Assembly: GCF_016801865.2 (NCBI RefSeq)
Contig: NC_068937.1
Location: forward strand, 11,589,605 to 11,653,604
DNA length: 64,000 bases
Reading direction: 5' to 3'
Source: Culex pipiens pallens
Taxonomy: Eukaryota > Arthropoda > Insecta > Diptera > Culicidae
The notes beneath the pieces were generated by a model. That model searched no databases and was not told the DNA's origin. It worked only from the letters and a program-made list of their open reading frames with translations. Both the position numbers and the translations under genes were made by a program. Positions 1 through 11,556 of the stretch are shown here, one piece after another. Within the stretch, counting starts at the first letter, position 1. Each line of letters begins with the position of its first letter.

Positions 1-294
1 ATGTAGTGGCCTAGAAATGGAAGCCAAATTGGCTTGGGCTCGCTGGCTTTGGGCAGTTGAATGGTGGAAGTTATGGGCTTTTGTGGTTTTTTTTTTGTCG
101 AGCTATGAACATTTGGCGTGGTAAATCAAGATAATAGTTTTGATTACAAATTTAGGGAGTCATTTAGGCAGTATAAATGTTAACGATATTTTCAATTGTG
201 TTTTTCTTGCAAAGAAAATTTCATTAAACTCCTTTTAAAAAAATTGGTAATACTGACTGTAACATTTTTACAAAATTTCCTGAAATTCACCCAC
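1..294 (-). other. Start of the intron downstream of the 181-nt nAChR exon
   Basis: AT-rich sequence beginning with the GTGGGT donor at 294 on the minus strand. No exon or repeat is visible before the window edge. Confidence 0.8.
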
Positions 295-475
295 CTGAAA
301 GCCGTCGTACGTCCACGAGCCGAACTTCATCTCGCAGCGCTGGTCGTCGAACGGGAACCACGTGATGTCGATCTTGCAGGTGGACTTGAAGATGCCAGGT
401 GGAACGTACAGACACGACCCGTTGTTCCGGACGACCACGTTGGTGGGGTACGTCCCGTCGAAGCCCTCGTCCGCG
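295..475 (-). CDS. nAChRalpha7: nAChR alpha-type subunit, internal exon (loop E, Cys-loop, loop B)
   Basis: Partial gene: one internal exon of a nicotinic acetylcholine receptor subunit, a cation channel of the neuronal plasma membrane opened by acetylcholine and a target of insecticides. Read on the minus strand, the exon starts after a pyrimidine-rich acceptor ending CAG (base 476) and ends at a GTGGGT donor (294-289). It is 181 nt: one base completing a Ser codon plus 60 codons, no stop. The peptide begins SADEGFDGTYPTN and contains the sequon NGS, then CLYVPPGIF (loop E region), then the Cys-loop CKIDITWFPFDDQRC with exactly 13 residues between the cysteines, then GSWTYDGFQ with the loop B Trp. 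These are diagnostic of insect nAChR alpha5/6/7-type subunits. My recollection of Drosophila Dalpha7 favours alpha7 over alpha5/alpha6, but the paralogue is not settled. GC is much higher than in the flanks. The phase-2 acceptor matches the donor of the exon at 32748-32857. Confidence 0.95.
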
Positions 476-1231
476 CTGGAAGAAAAGGAAGAAGAAGAAA
501 TTTAGTTAAAATTTGAACACTTTTTAAGGTGAGGCAATAAAAGTTGTTTCACTCTTGAGGGGAACGGCAGTGTTGCCAGACACTAATTGTCGATAATAAA
601 AGGCTAATAGATCCGCTGGGAGCGATGGAAGCTGAGGCTGGAAAAAGTTTTTCCCACCGAAAGTAAAATACACACACAACTTGTGATAGTTGATCGTTGT
701 TCGTTTTTTTTGGGAAAACAAGTTCGACAAACTAAAAGGGCCAAGGTTGGTGATAAGTGGGCGGTGTCATAAATATCAGGTCTGGCCCTGTTGTGGCATA
801 ATAAAGTTATTATTACAACTTTTCCCAGAAGACCACAAAAGAAGGAAAAACTTTTAACAGCTCCAAATAATGACAAAACATAGTTTATTGGACCCCCGCA
901 TGGTTGGCAACACTGAAAAGGGGTGAAAACAACATAATATTGCAGTAAGCGGTTTGTGGGGAAGGGGTGTGTGAAAGTTGAGTTCCAGAGTTCTTTATTG
1001 GTTTGACAGTTTGGTTAATTTGGGCACGACATGAGCGGTTTTTGGGGTTGGCAACTTCCCTGAATGGGCGGTTTAATTGGTCTAGGGGGAGAAATTATGG
1101 AATTTTGCGTGGAAAAGGTATAAAGTAAGACCTTTTTTTATTGCGTTTGTCAAATTTTAATATAAATGCAATTTGAAAGTATGTAAAAAACAAAAAAAAA
1201 AAAAACCTAAAAAAAGAAACAAAAAACAAAA
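476..1231. other. Low-copy intron sequence
   Basis: Mixed AT-rich and G-rich intronic DNA. Short open frames here have no recognisable family motif and no splice context. No repeat or RNA gene is seen. Confidence 0.6.
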
Positions 1232-1688
1232 TCTTGAATTTCTTGAATTTCCTGAATTTCTTGAATTTCTTGAATTTCTTGAATTTCTTGAATTTCTTGA
1301 ATTTCTTGAATATCTTGAATTTCTTAAATTTCTTGAATTTCTTGAATTTCTTGAATTTCTTGAATTTCTTGAATTTCTTGAATTTCTTGAATTTCTTGAA
1401 TTTCTTGCATTTCTTGAATTTCTTGAATTTCTTGAATTACTTGACTTTCTTGATTTTTTTATTTTCTTGAATATCTTGAATTTCTGGAATTTCTAAAATT
1501 TCTTGAATTTCTTGAATTTCTTGAATTTCTTGAATTTATGAATATCTTGAATTTCTTGAATTTCTTGAATTTCTTGAATTTCTTGAATTTCTTGAATTTC
1601 TTGAATTTCTTGAATTTCTTGAATTGCTTGAATTTCTTGAATTTCTTAATTATAAAAATTTCTTGAATTTCTTGAATTTTTTGCATTT
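1232..1688 (+). repeat. Minisatellite, 9-bp unit TTCTTGAAT
   Basis: About 50 tandem copies of a 9-bp unit with scattered single-base variants (for example TCCTGAAT, TTCTTGCAT) and a few length variants near 1450 and 1540. Its motif is distinct from the TTTTGTCAA family that begins 200 bp later. The lengths of the open frames across it come from the 9-bp (three-codon) period, not from a gene. Confidence 0.95.
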
Positions 1689-1692
1689 TTTA

Positions 1693-1857
1693 GGGAGCGT
1701 TCTTTTATTACGTAACGCAAAAAATCGGACTTTTAGACCCCCTCCCCCCCCCTCGTATCAAAATTTCCATACAAATTTTAAAAATTTTGTATAGAGCGTA
1801 ACACGGCCTCCGACCCCCCTCCCCCCCTACTGCGTTACGTAATAAAAGAACGCTCAC
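1693..1857. mobile_element. MITE, 165 bp, palindromic, TTA target duplication
   Basis: A 25-bp perfect inverted repeat beginning GAGCGTTCTTTTATTACG (from 1695) closes the element at 1855, flanked by TTA at 1690-1692 and 1858-1860. C-rich stretches lie inside each arm. The three-base TTA duplication fits PIF/Harbinger-derived MITEs; no transposase is encoded. The TTACGTAAC-type ends resemble a very common mosquito MITE group (recollection, not a search). It sits exactly between two different minisatellites. Confidence 0.85.
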
Positions 1858-1895
1858 TTAAATCTTCTTAAATTTCTAAAATTTCATGATTTCGC

Positions 1896-3053
1896 CAATT
1901 TTGACAATTTTGTCAATTTTGTCAATTTTGTCAATTTTGTCAATTTTGTCAATTTTGTCAATTTTGACAATTTTGACAATTTTGACAATTTTGACAATTT
2001 TGACAATTTTGACAATTTTGACAATTTTGACAATTTTGTCAATTTTGACAATTTTGACAATTTTGACAATTTTGACAATTTTGTCAATTTTGTCAATTTT
2101 GTCAATTTTGTCAATTTTGTCAATTTTGTCAATTTTGTCAATTTTGTCAATTTTGTCAATTTTGTCAATTTTGACAATTTTGACAATTTTGTCAATTTTG
2201 TCGATTTTGTCAATTTTGTCAATTTTGTCAATTTTGTCAATTTTGTCAATTTTGTCAATTTTGTCAATTTTGTCAATTTTGTCAATTTTGTCAATTTTGT
2301 CAATTTTGTCAATTTTGTCAATTTTGTCAATTTTGTCAATTTTGTCAATTTTGTCAATTTTGTCAATTTTGTCAATTTTGTCAATTTTGTCAATTTTGTC
2401 AATTTTGTCAATTTTGTCAATTTTGTCAATTTTGTCAATTTTGTCAATTTTGTCAATTTTGTCAATTTTGTCAATTTTGTCAATTTTGTCAATTTTGTCA
2501 ATTTTGACAATTTTGACAATTTTGACAATTTTGACAATTTTGACAATTTTGACAATTTTGACAATTTTGTCAATTTTGACAATTTTGACAATTTTGACAA
2601 TTTTGACAATTTTGTCAATTTTGACAATTTTGACAATTTTGACAATTTTGACAATTTTGACAATTTTGACAATTTTGACAATTTTGACAATTTTGACAAT
2701 TTTGACAATTTTGACAATTTTGACAATTTTGACAATTTTGACAATTTTGACAATTTTGACAATTTTGACAATTTTGACAATTTTGACAATTTTGACAATT
2801 TTGACAATTTTGACAATTTTGACAATTTTGACAATTTTGACAATTTTGACAATTTTGACAGTTTTGACAATTTTGACAATGTTGACAATTTTGACAATTT
2901 TGACAATTTTGACAATTTTGACAATTTTGACAATTTTGACAATTTTGACAATTTTGACAATTTTGACAATTTTGACAATTTTGACAATTTTTACAATTTT
3001 TACAATTTTGACAATTTTGACAATTTTGACAATTTTGCAAATGTTGACAATTT
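1896..3053 (+). repeat. Minisatellite array A, 9-bp units TTTTGTCAA and TTTTGACAA
   Basis: About 128 tandem 9-bp units. Two sister variants, TCAATTTTG and ACAATTTTG, alternate in homogeneous blocks: GTC-type dominates 2200-2510, GAC-type dominates 2500-3050. The GAC variant is largely confined to this array. Open frames of 367 aa (minus) and 393 aa (plus) arise only from the 9-bp period. Its right end passes into TGTGATT-type repeats. Confidence 0.95.
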
Positions 3054-3196
3054 TGTGTGATTTGTGATTTTTGTTTGATTTCGTGTGATTTTGTCAATTT
3101 AGTGTGATTTCGTGCGGTTTTGTGTGATTTTTTTGTGACTTTGTGTGATTTTGTTTGATTTCGTGCGGTTTTGTGTGATTTTGTGTGATTTTGTGA
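3054..3196 (+). repeat. Degenerate 10-bp TGTGATTTTG block at the end of array A
   Basis: Irregular copies of TGTGATTTTG with variants TTTGATTTCG and TGCGGTTTTG directly follow the 9-bp array. It is the same partner repeat found beside arrays C, D, E, F and G and on the same side of the TTTTGTCAA strand. Confidence 0.85.
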
Positions 3197-6100
3197 AGAG
3201 ATGTTTTTCGGTTTTGTTTTTTTCAGTCAACAGTGTTCCCATATAATTTTTTTCCGATCTTGTTTCCTTCGCGGTCTACCAACGAGGGTGCCCATCAACT
3301 GTCGTAAAAGGTGCAAATCAGCATAAATTTGATACTTGCATGGAGTGGAGCCGGTCTGTTCACGGGGGGCGTTTGACTCATAAAAAGCCATGACCGCCCT
3401 CTGAGAACATCTTTTTTTTCTACGTGTTTTTTTCTCTGTTGTTGACTTGGAAATGGTTCCTGTCGGAAGTTCTCTGCTTTGTTGTTGATGGGCGGTTTTT
3501 CTTGTTTTGTGGGTGGATGTTTTTGTTTAGTTAAGAATAGGGATGTTCACTTTTTCAATTTATTTGGATTTTTTTAAATTTATTTTGAATTACTTAAATT
3601 TAACAAAATCTTGAATTTTTCCATTTGAAAATTATTTTGACCACAAAAATCAAATATTTTCCCACTGTGCCCACATGTTTGCGTCGGCGGGGCATCGAAA
3701 TTGAAATTTTATCGTTCCGGTGCCAGAATGGTAATGATGACAGGAAAAACAAGCTTTTACGTTTGGTGACACTCACAAAAAAAGAGATACCACCCACATT
3801 CCGAAACATATACTTTTCCGGACTCACTTTTTATTACATCTGTGGGGTCCACCTACTGTGACAAAAACGGGGGGCGGTTTTCCGTGAGAATTTATGTACA
3901 TTTTTGATGGGCTGTGATGGAACCTGGGGTTTTTTTTTCTCCACCCACAAATCAAGGCAGAGATAGCGAGTGCGATATGAGTGCCATCAAAACGCATTTC
4001 CAGTCAGTTGGAGTACCTATTAAAGGCACGGGGGGAGAGCTAATTGAATTGACCTACCCCTCGTCCCAACGGGGGGTCACTTTCGAACTAAATGGTTGTG
4101 GTGATTTTTACGATGGGGCAAATTATAAGCCATTGAAAAGGTTTTGAGGTTATAAATCATGGTTTGGCGATATGACGGTGTTGCTTTTTTGTGTGGCACA
4201 AATAATTATGATAGTCATAAATCATTAGTAACTGTTTAAAAATCAATTTGCAATTTTATGATGTGGTTATGGAAATTAAAAAAGAAAACCTATTCACTTA
4301 ATAACTGCCATTTAATGTTGAAAAAAATATATAAAACTGCAAAAACATGAACAACATTTCCACCCCGACTAGCTTCACGGGTCAACTTAGCTTCTAACTA
4401 CTTCCAATCAAATTATCGCACCAACTGGCAATTTCAATTACACCAACTTTGTGGTTTGTCCCCCCTCTAGTGAACCATCAAACCACAGAAACCACCCAAT
4501 CAACCCTAATTAATGAGATTTTTATCACCTCCCACTAACACACACACCTCGAAAAGCACGCAAATCAATCAAAACGTCGACCCTTAACTCCGTTGACTTG
4601 CACCTTAACGACCCCTTCCTATTGGTGAACCTGTCAACAACAGGCGTGCAGTGCAGTGCTGCCATCTTTCAAGAAAAAAACCCCGTCAACCTTGAGATCA
4701 ATTTGTCGATTTCTGGGAAAGTCTGTTCTGTCGGCGTGTCTGTCGAACACGTGGTCGGGAAAGGTGGGGAACCTCACCTTAAGACTTTTTCCCCTCTGTC
4801 TTTTGACGGAAAGATGGGGGAAGCGGCTTGTTTGAGCATGTGTCGAAAGGAAAATTGTTTTCCCACGTGAGGGGGGAAGTTTGGAGAAGATCTTCTCGAC
4901 GCTTTCTTTCTGAATTTTCCCACGGTCGTCAATGCTTGTGGCGAAAGGGTGTATGTGTGGACATTATTTGATGATGGGACGAATTTTATTGCTGTATTTT
5001 TACGCTTTATACACAGTAAAAATGTGGGAACAAACAAGTATTAGTGAAAAAACCCCAATAGTTTTTTTTTACATTTTTCCTTCAAATTTCATACCTTAAA
5101 TTGACCATCCAATGAAAAAGTTTTCTTTTTAAAAGATTGAAGAACTTCCTCTCAATTTGATTCGGTACGAAGAGTGAACTTAAGGTTTAAAACATTCATC
5201 CACTGAGAGAGAAAAAAAAACAGTAATTGAATTTTGCTGAGTGTTAACAAATTTGCCTTCAATATTCAGATAATAATTTCCAATCCTTACATTTGAAAAT
5301 TGAAAAATTTTGGTGAAAAGAGTAAACATTTAAAACTTTACCTTTTATGATGTTTTTTTTAATCGTGTTTCTTTTTAATTTGACATCACTTCCAACATAA
5401 TTTTATATTAGACACATGAAACGTTCATTTTATACAACAGTGTTGCCAATATTTCTAAACAAAAAAAGATATAATTTATTTTCTAAACAAAACAAGGAAT
5501 AAATTGTTTAATGTGCAATTCTATAAAATTGTTTGGAGATATTTCTGATGATTGCTCAAATCAAGAATTTTTCTGGTACTTTTGTAACCGACCTTCTCCG
5601 ATTTCAATGAAACTTTGTAGACATGTTATCCTAGGCATTTATAAGCCATTTTTGTGTATATGGAGCCAATCGTACTCGACAATTACATTTGAGAAAGGCG
5701 TAAGTTTTTAAAATATTTTTGTATTTTGCAATTCAAAAATAATTGTATCTCAAAGCCATTGCATCGTATCAAAAAATGGTTTAAAACAAACTTGTAGAAA
5801 ATTGGACGGGCTTTCTGAAAAAAAAATTACACTGATAGAAAAATACACACAACTTCTATGAGATTTTTAAGTTTAAAAAATAAATTTTAAGGTGATTGCA
5901 CGATTTTTTTCCATTCAATATTTTTGAGGAAATAGCCTAAGATGTTACAAAAAGATTCACGAAAAATGGTATGGTATGTCTCTCCCCTAAAAATCCAAAA
6001 ATTATTTACTAAAACTGTTTTTTTGAAAAGTGGTCTAAACGTCAAAATTTTCAAAAACCGATAGTTAGAATCAATTCCCCAGATAATTTTATATAAAAGT

Positions 6101-6739
6101 CTCGATGTTGACCAATACATGCAATGTCCTTTGTCCAATCCTTGTGAAGATACAGCGGATTTGAAAATAAAAATGATTTAAAAAACAGAGGTTTTGGCAA
6201 TATACGACAGAATTGAGTTTTCAATCTCGATAATATGCCTGAAAATAGAATATTTTTTTCAGTGTGGTAGAAATATTAAGCACCTTCATTTAAAATTAGT
6301 ATGAAAACGATGGATAGAATTATTTTAAATTTATTTATTTATTTATCTTATTTATTTTTAAACAAAAATTACTCGTAAAGTTTTTAAGTAATTGGAAGAT
6401 TGAGAAGAACGAACGGTTGGTTTTTTAAACATATTTTTTAATTGAAAAAACATCATAATTAAACAATTCAGAAAGGTTTAACTTAGTAAACAATTCCATA
6501 ATTTCAAAATTTCTAGAAAATTAAATAAAACTGATTGAAATTGAAATATTCCAGTAACTGCAGTAAAAAATGTTTAAATATTTTCTGTAAAAAAATAAGG
6601 TAATAACTTGAGGTGTTTGATTTGATCAAAATCAGGTTTTAAAAAAGAACAAAATTGCAATGATTTGAGTTTTTTTTTGGGGCAAAATTATGAAACTTCA
6701 GCAAAATTTCGATGCAAAAAGTAAAGCTTTGATTTTAAT
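3197..6739. other. Intron sequence without recognisable genes
   Basis: AT-rich intron DNA with some G-rich patches near 3300-4130 and 4560-4900. Small open frames (for example 3914-4147 and 4598-4870) show no family motif, signal peptide or splice context. The stretch 5511-6250 has the style of degenerate dispersed mosquito repeats (phrases such as ATGAAACTTTGTAGACATG), but I see no second full copy in the window. Confidence 0.5.
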
Positions 6740-7460
6740 TTGAGCAACTTTATCCTCATTTTGTTGCATGGTGAACCGATGCGCGCTGTATCCCAGCAAC
6801 CAGAGGTCCAATCTTCAATGTCTTTTAGACAATTTTATAGACCATTTTCTGAACTTTTCAAAAAACATTTTTTAAAGTCGAAAAACTGCAAATATTTCGC
6901 TAAAATAAAACTTTTGGTGGCTATATCTTGAAAACGGAGCTCTTTATCCAAAAATCGTAAATACTTTTCGATTGCAAAATCAATTTTACATCAAAAATTT
7001 GGTCAAATTTTTTTTTTAAATTTCGATTTTTTCCCAGAATCAATTTTTTTTTCAAAAAATCATAACTCGGCGGCAGATTTCTTGACCATACTTCTCTATG
7101 GCTCAAAAGTTGCGGCTTTTTTGTCCCTCAAAACATATAAAAAATCTCGAAAATCAAAAAATACGTTTTTTGGGTTATTGAGTTTATGTGAAAAAAAAGT
7201 TAATTAAAAAATCGCATTTTTTTTCCGTGACCCATTTTTTTCTCAATAGTCCTCAACAATACCTACAATTTTGCCGAAGACACCGAATTGATCAGAAAAT
7301 TTGCTCAATAGTTACAGCTGTTTGAATATTGTATGGACAGCTGCAAAAAAATGTATGGCGACTTTTGCGGGTGAACCAATCACACAAAATGGCTAATCTG
7401 GTCACAAAGTTTGAGCGAAATCAAAAAATACAAAAAATAAAAATGTTCGAAATCGGTCAA
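6740..7460. repeat. Dispersed AT-rich repeat, family R1 (diverged copy)
   Basis: Contains landmarks shared with 28310-29525 and 37215-38170: a phrase CTTGAAAACGG, a CAAAAAATCATAACTCG segment, an ACAATTTTGCCGAAGACA segment (reverse complement of the GTCTTCGGCAAAGTTGTAGG motif) and TGTATGGACAGCTGC. No coding capacity. The superfamily is unknown. Confidence 0.65.
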
Positions 7461-7693
7461 AGAATTGCTAATAAGAAAAGTCTTGGTTGAAAGTTCTAAT
7501 TCACCGGCATCAATTAAATCCGTTTTTTGCCTCGATTTTTCCCACTGTGCGATGAATTGAAACGTTGCTTTGCATGTTCAATTGAAGATTTTTGCTGTAT
7601 TTTTTTAAAACTGTTTTTTGTTTATTTAGGCTCATCTACCAAAGTGATTTTTGCTGCAAAATGAACAAAATTTTAAATTTTGTCATTTAATTA

Positions 7694-8127
7694 GGCCAAC
7701 GCAAATATTTTTCATAGTTTTTGTCCCAATAAAATAAAAAAATATAAAATTTGAAATAACAAGCCATAGTCTCAACATTAGATTAAAAAAAGTGTTTTAA
7801 AGTGTATTTTGCACTAGTTAAGTTGTTTTGCAATCATTGAAAAAAAGTTAGATTTAACGAAAACAAAAATTTTAGCGAAAAAAAAAACTTTTTGTGATAA
7901 CTCATCGAAAATTTACAAAAATTCAAAATATTTTTTAATCAACCCAAACATGCTAAATATTTGAGAATGCATTTAAAATGATTTCAGCAGATTTCCTTTA
8001 AATTTACATTAAAATTTCAAAGTTTTTTGATAAAATATTTTTTGCTCCTTGATTTTGCGGGATAATTTTGAGAAAGGGGGGGAGGGGGAGGGGATGACAA
8101 AAACATTAAATAAAATTTGTACCAACC
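7694..8127. mobile_element. MITE family M2, copy 1, TTA target duplication
   Basis: A 434-bp noncoding element flanked by TTA at 7691-7693 and 8128-8130. Its ends start GGCCAACGCAAAT and close with a partly complementary ATTTGTACCAACC. The interior matches the copy at 42846-43337: both carry the phrases AGTGTTTTAAA and TTGTTTTGCAATCATT, a GCTCCTTGATTTT/GCCCCTTGATTTT segment, and a G-rich tract before the right end. The TTA duplication fits PIF/Harbinger-like MITEs. Confidence 0.8.
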
Positions 8128-8220
8128 TTATAAAAAAAAGTCGGAATCAAATAAAAAAAAAGTTTTTGGAATAAGGCGATTTTCAACTTATTTTAAAACA
8201 CCTGATTTAGCCAAAACAAT

Positions 8221-9352
8221 TTTTTTGCAATTCCGTCGTGAAACTACTTACTTTTCCTGTCATTCTTGAACGACGAAATAGCCTACTTTTCTGTACCAAA
8301 AATAACAGAATCGAATAGAAACACTTTTCAAAATAAATGCTGAAAAGTTCTACTTTTCAGCACTGAAATGGGTGCTTTAAAGTTGAACTTTTCAGCACTT
8401 GTTTTGAAAAGTAACACTTTTCAACATTTTTTTGATTTAAACGATTTATTTACAAAATACATGAAAATTTGACTTAAAATTTCACTCAATGGGTGTTTTT
8501 CGGAATTGCAAAAAATGTTGTATGGAACTCGTTGCAAAACTTGATTTTTTCAGCACTCTTCGTATTTATCCAACTCGGTGAACCTCGTTGGATAAATGTA
8601 CGACTCGTGCTGAAAAAATCCTCTTTTTGCAACTTGTTGCATAAACTACTATTAACAATTTTTTTTTGTTAAACATAATATTTTTTGTTGAAAAAAATTT
8701 ACCAAATTTATAAAAAATAAAAATTACATTGCACAACGTTAAGTTTTTGTCAAATTGGAAATTTTTGGGCTTTATTTTAACTGATTTATTGGTATTTTGA
8801 AAGTTTTTTGCAATGGCATAACTGTGGTACTGTACAAAGAATTTTGGGATACGGTTTTTATCAAAATGTTGAAAATAAAGCATGAAATTTGAAAATCATA
8901 TTTTTTTAAACTCCTTTATAATACTAGTTTATGCAACAAGTTGCAAAAAGAGGATTTTTTCAGCACGAGTCGTACATTTATCCAACGAGGTTTACCAAGT
9001 TGGATAAATACGAAGAGTGCTGAAAAAATCAAGTTTTGCAACGAGTTCCATACAACATTTTTTGCAATTCCGAAAAACACCCATTGAGTGAAATTTTATG
9101 TCAAATTTTCATGTATTTTGTCAATAAATCGTTTGAATCGAAATAATGTTGAAAAGTGTTACTTTTCGAAACAAGTGCTGAAAAGTTCAACTTTAAAGCA
9201 CCCATTTCAGTGCTGAAAAGTAGAACTTTTCAGCATTTATTTTGAAAAGTGATGCTATTCGATTCTGTTATTTTTGGTACAGAAAAGTAGGCTATTTCGT
9301 CGTTCAAGAATGACAGGAAAAGTAAGTAGTTTCACGACGGAATTGCAAAAAA
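8221..9352. mobile_element. Foldback element with 434-bp arms
   Basis: A long inverted repeat: left arm 8221-8654, right arm 8920-9352, spacer about 265 bp. The ends are TTTTTTGCAATTCCGTCGTG and its complement. Arms are very similar along their whole length, with landmarks GTGCTGAAAAAATC and GGATAAATACGAAG on matching positions. No transposase is encoded; the minus-strand open frame 8566-8883 lies over the spacer and left arm and has no family features. A transcript from either strand would fold into a hairpin of more than 400 bp. A clear target duplication is not resolved because the flanks are T/A runs. A diverged arm copy lies near 32085-32290. Confidence 0.9.
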
Positions 9353-10501
9353 TAAATATAAGGGATAAAATTTTGGATTTTATTGTATTTTTTTGTCATT
9401 TTTACATTTAGAAATTTTTTGAATATTAAATTACTTAAAACCAAACTGAAATCTTAAACCAAACTTAAAGCGAGTTGGAACAAACCAAAACAAAATCCTA
9501 CAAATTCGAACGCCACCCAATACGGGCGGTGCCCACATTTAACCCGGTCGCACGGAAAACACAACGTCGACGATGGCGTCGACCCCCGGAAACCGGAAGT
9601 GCCACATTTCCCGTTGCTGTATCCTCATTTTTCACCACCCAGCTCTGTTCGCTCTCCGGCGTCGATTTGTGGTGTGCTCCCCCCGAAAAAAGCAAAAAAT
9701 AAAAGAAGAAAGCTCAAACCAAGCATCAAATCTCTTTATTTTTCGGTGGTTTTGTTTTATTCTTTATTTTTTATGTTTCTCTCAAAGCAGCAGCAGCAAG
9801 CAACCAGCAGCATTTGGGCAGGTGGGCAGAACCGTTTTTTTTTTCTTTCAAAAAGCTTAGCCGGAAATGGTAACAGTAGGAGAGGTGGGGGGGATGGAAA
9901 ACCACATTTTAATGCTCTCGTTGCATTGCGGGATTTAGAGAAGGGGGGAGAAAGGATGTTCTTAGTTGAACCGAAAAACGGGGAGGTATTGAAAGCAGAT
10001 GAAAGAAAGCACTTTTTTGTGTGTGTTTTCACTCTTTTTTTTTTTTGGTTTGAGGATGATGTTTCCATTTGGCAAGTCGATTTCGGTTCTGATTTCAACT
10101 TTTAGAGTTATTTTTTTGGCTTTGTTGATCAAATTCAGATGGAAACAGCTGTGGAAATTTATTTCAAATTTTGGGAAAAACTAATCTTGAAATTTCAATA
10201 TTATTGTTTAAACAAGACGTCTAAGTTCCGCAAAGTCCATTTCTCGTAGGACGTTTCATTCCCGGAAGTTTAGATAGAATCGACCTTTTTTTAGGGATTG
10301 AAATTGACGAAAAAAAAACGATCACAAAATCAAAGGATTTGCTCCGTCAGCGACTGGATCTCGCTTTTTAAGGGTGGTGGGAAAAGGAGGCAAAAATAAA
10401 TATTTATAAGTGGGTAGTGGTCGGAATGTGGATTTTGGGTGCTGGATGCCAACCCCGGAAGTTGCAATGACGTTGAAAACATCATTTTAAGCTTTGAATA
10501 A
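9353..10501. other. Low-copy intron sequence
   Basis: AT-rich start, then a moderately GC-rich stretch 9475-9700 with no convincing coding pattern: overlapping frames on both strands lack family motifs. A CAG-rich patch lies near 9788-9812. Array B begins at the right edge. Confidence 0.5.
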
Positions 10502-11207
10502 AATTCAACAAAATCAACAAAATTGACAAAATCAACAAAATCAACAAAATCAACAATATCAACAATATCAACAAAATCAACAAAATCAACAAAATCAACA
10601 AAATCAACAAAATCAACAAAATCAACAAAATCAACAAAATCAACAAAATCAACAAAATCAACAAAATCAACAAAATCAACAAAATCAACAAAATCAACAA
10701 AATCAACAAAATCAACAAAATCAACAAAATCAACAAAATCAACAAAATCAACAAAATCAACAAAATCAACAAAATCAACAAAATCAACAAAATCAACAAA
10801 ATCAACAAAATCAACAAAATCAACAAAATCAACAAAATCAACAAAATCAACAAAATCAACAAAATCAACAAAATCAACAAAATCAACAAAATCAACAAAA
10901 TCAACAAAATCAACAAAATCAACAAAATCAACAAAATCAACAATATCAACAATATCAAAAAAATCAGCCAAATTGACAAAATTGACAAAATTGACAAAAT
11001 TGACAAATGTGACAAAATGTGACAAAATTGACAAAATTGACAAAATTGACAAAATTGACAAAATTGAAAATATTGACAAAATCAGCCAAATTGACAAAAT
11101 TGACAAAATTGACAAAAGTGACAAAAGTGACAAAATTGACAAAATTGACAAAATTGACAAAATTGACAACATTGACAAAATTGACAAAATTGACAAAATT
11201 GACAAAA
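10502..11207 (-). repeat. Minisatellite array B, 9-bp units AAAATCAAC then AAAATTGAC
   Basis: About 51 units of AAAATCAAC (10502-10965), a sister variant that dominates only here, followed by about 26 units of AAAATTGAC with variants such as AAAAGTGAC and AAATGTGAC (10966-11207). Orientation is opposite to arrays A and D. No separate 10-bp block is attached. The open frames across it are products of the 9-bp period. Confidence 0.95.
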
Positions 11208-11219
11208 CTGCTTGTCTTG

Positions 11220-11280
11220 CTTTTCACAAATGCTTCATTTTTAACATTGAAAATTGGACCATAAGTTGCTGAGATATTTG
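11220..11280 (-). repeat. Fragment of dispersed repeat R1
   Basis: The segment TTAACATTGAAAATTGGACC followed by a TTGCTGAGATAT phrase matches 28757-28795 in the same sense and 38075-38110 in reverse complement. It abuts the end of array B. Confidence 0.7.
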
Positions 11281-11556
11281 TAAATGTATTTGAAAATGTA
11301 AAAAAAGAAACAGTTTCCAATAAAATTTTTAATTTCAATTTTGAATATGAGATAAGTTTCAAGTTTGATATGAAAAAATATTATAATAACGACAGTCTAA
11401 ATAGGGACCGGAGATTTTAGAGTAATAATTTTAAAAATCGATCTTCTCATTGTTTTGTTCTGTTGCCATTTTAACCGACATCAATGAAAAAAATCAAACC
11501 ATTTTGCAAACAAATTGGCTTCAGCTGCTGCTTTAATTATTTAGATTTCAAATTAG

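Noticed and set aside
196..516. 106-codon plus-strand frame
   Set aside because: It is antisense to the nAChR exon at 295-475.
8566..8883. 105-codon minus-strand open frame
   Set aside because: Overlaps the left arm and spacer of the foldback element; lysine/phenylalanine-rich AT-driven sequence without family motif.
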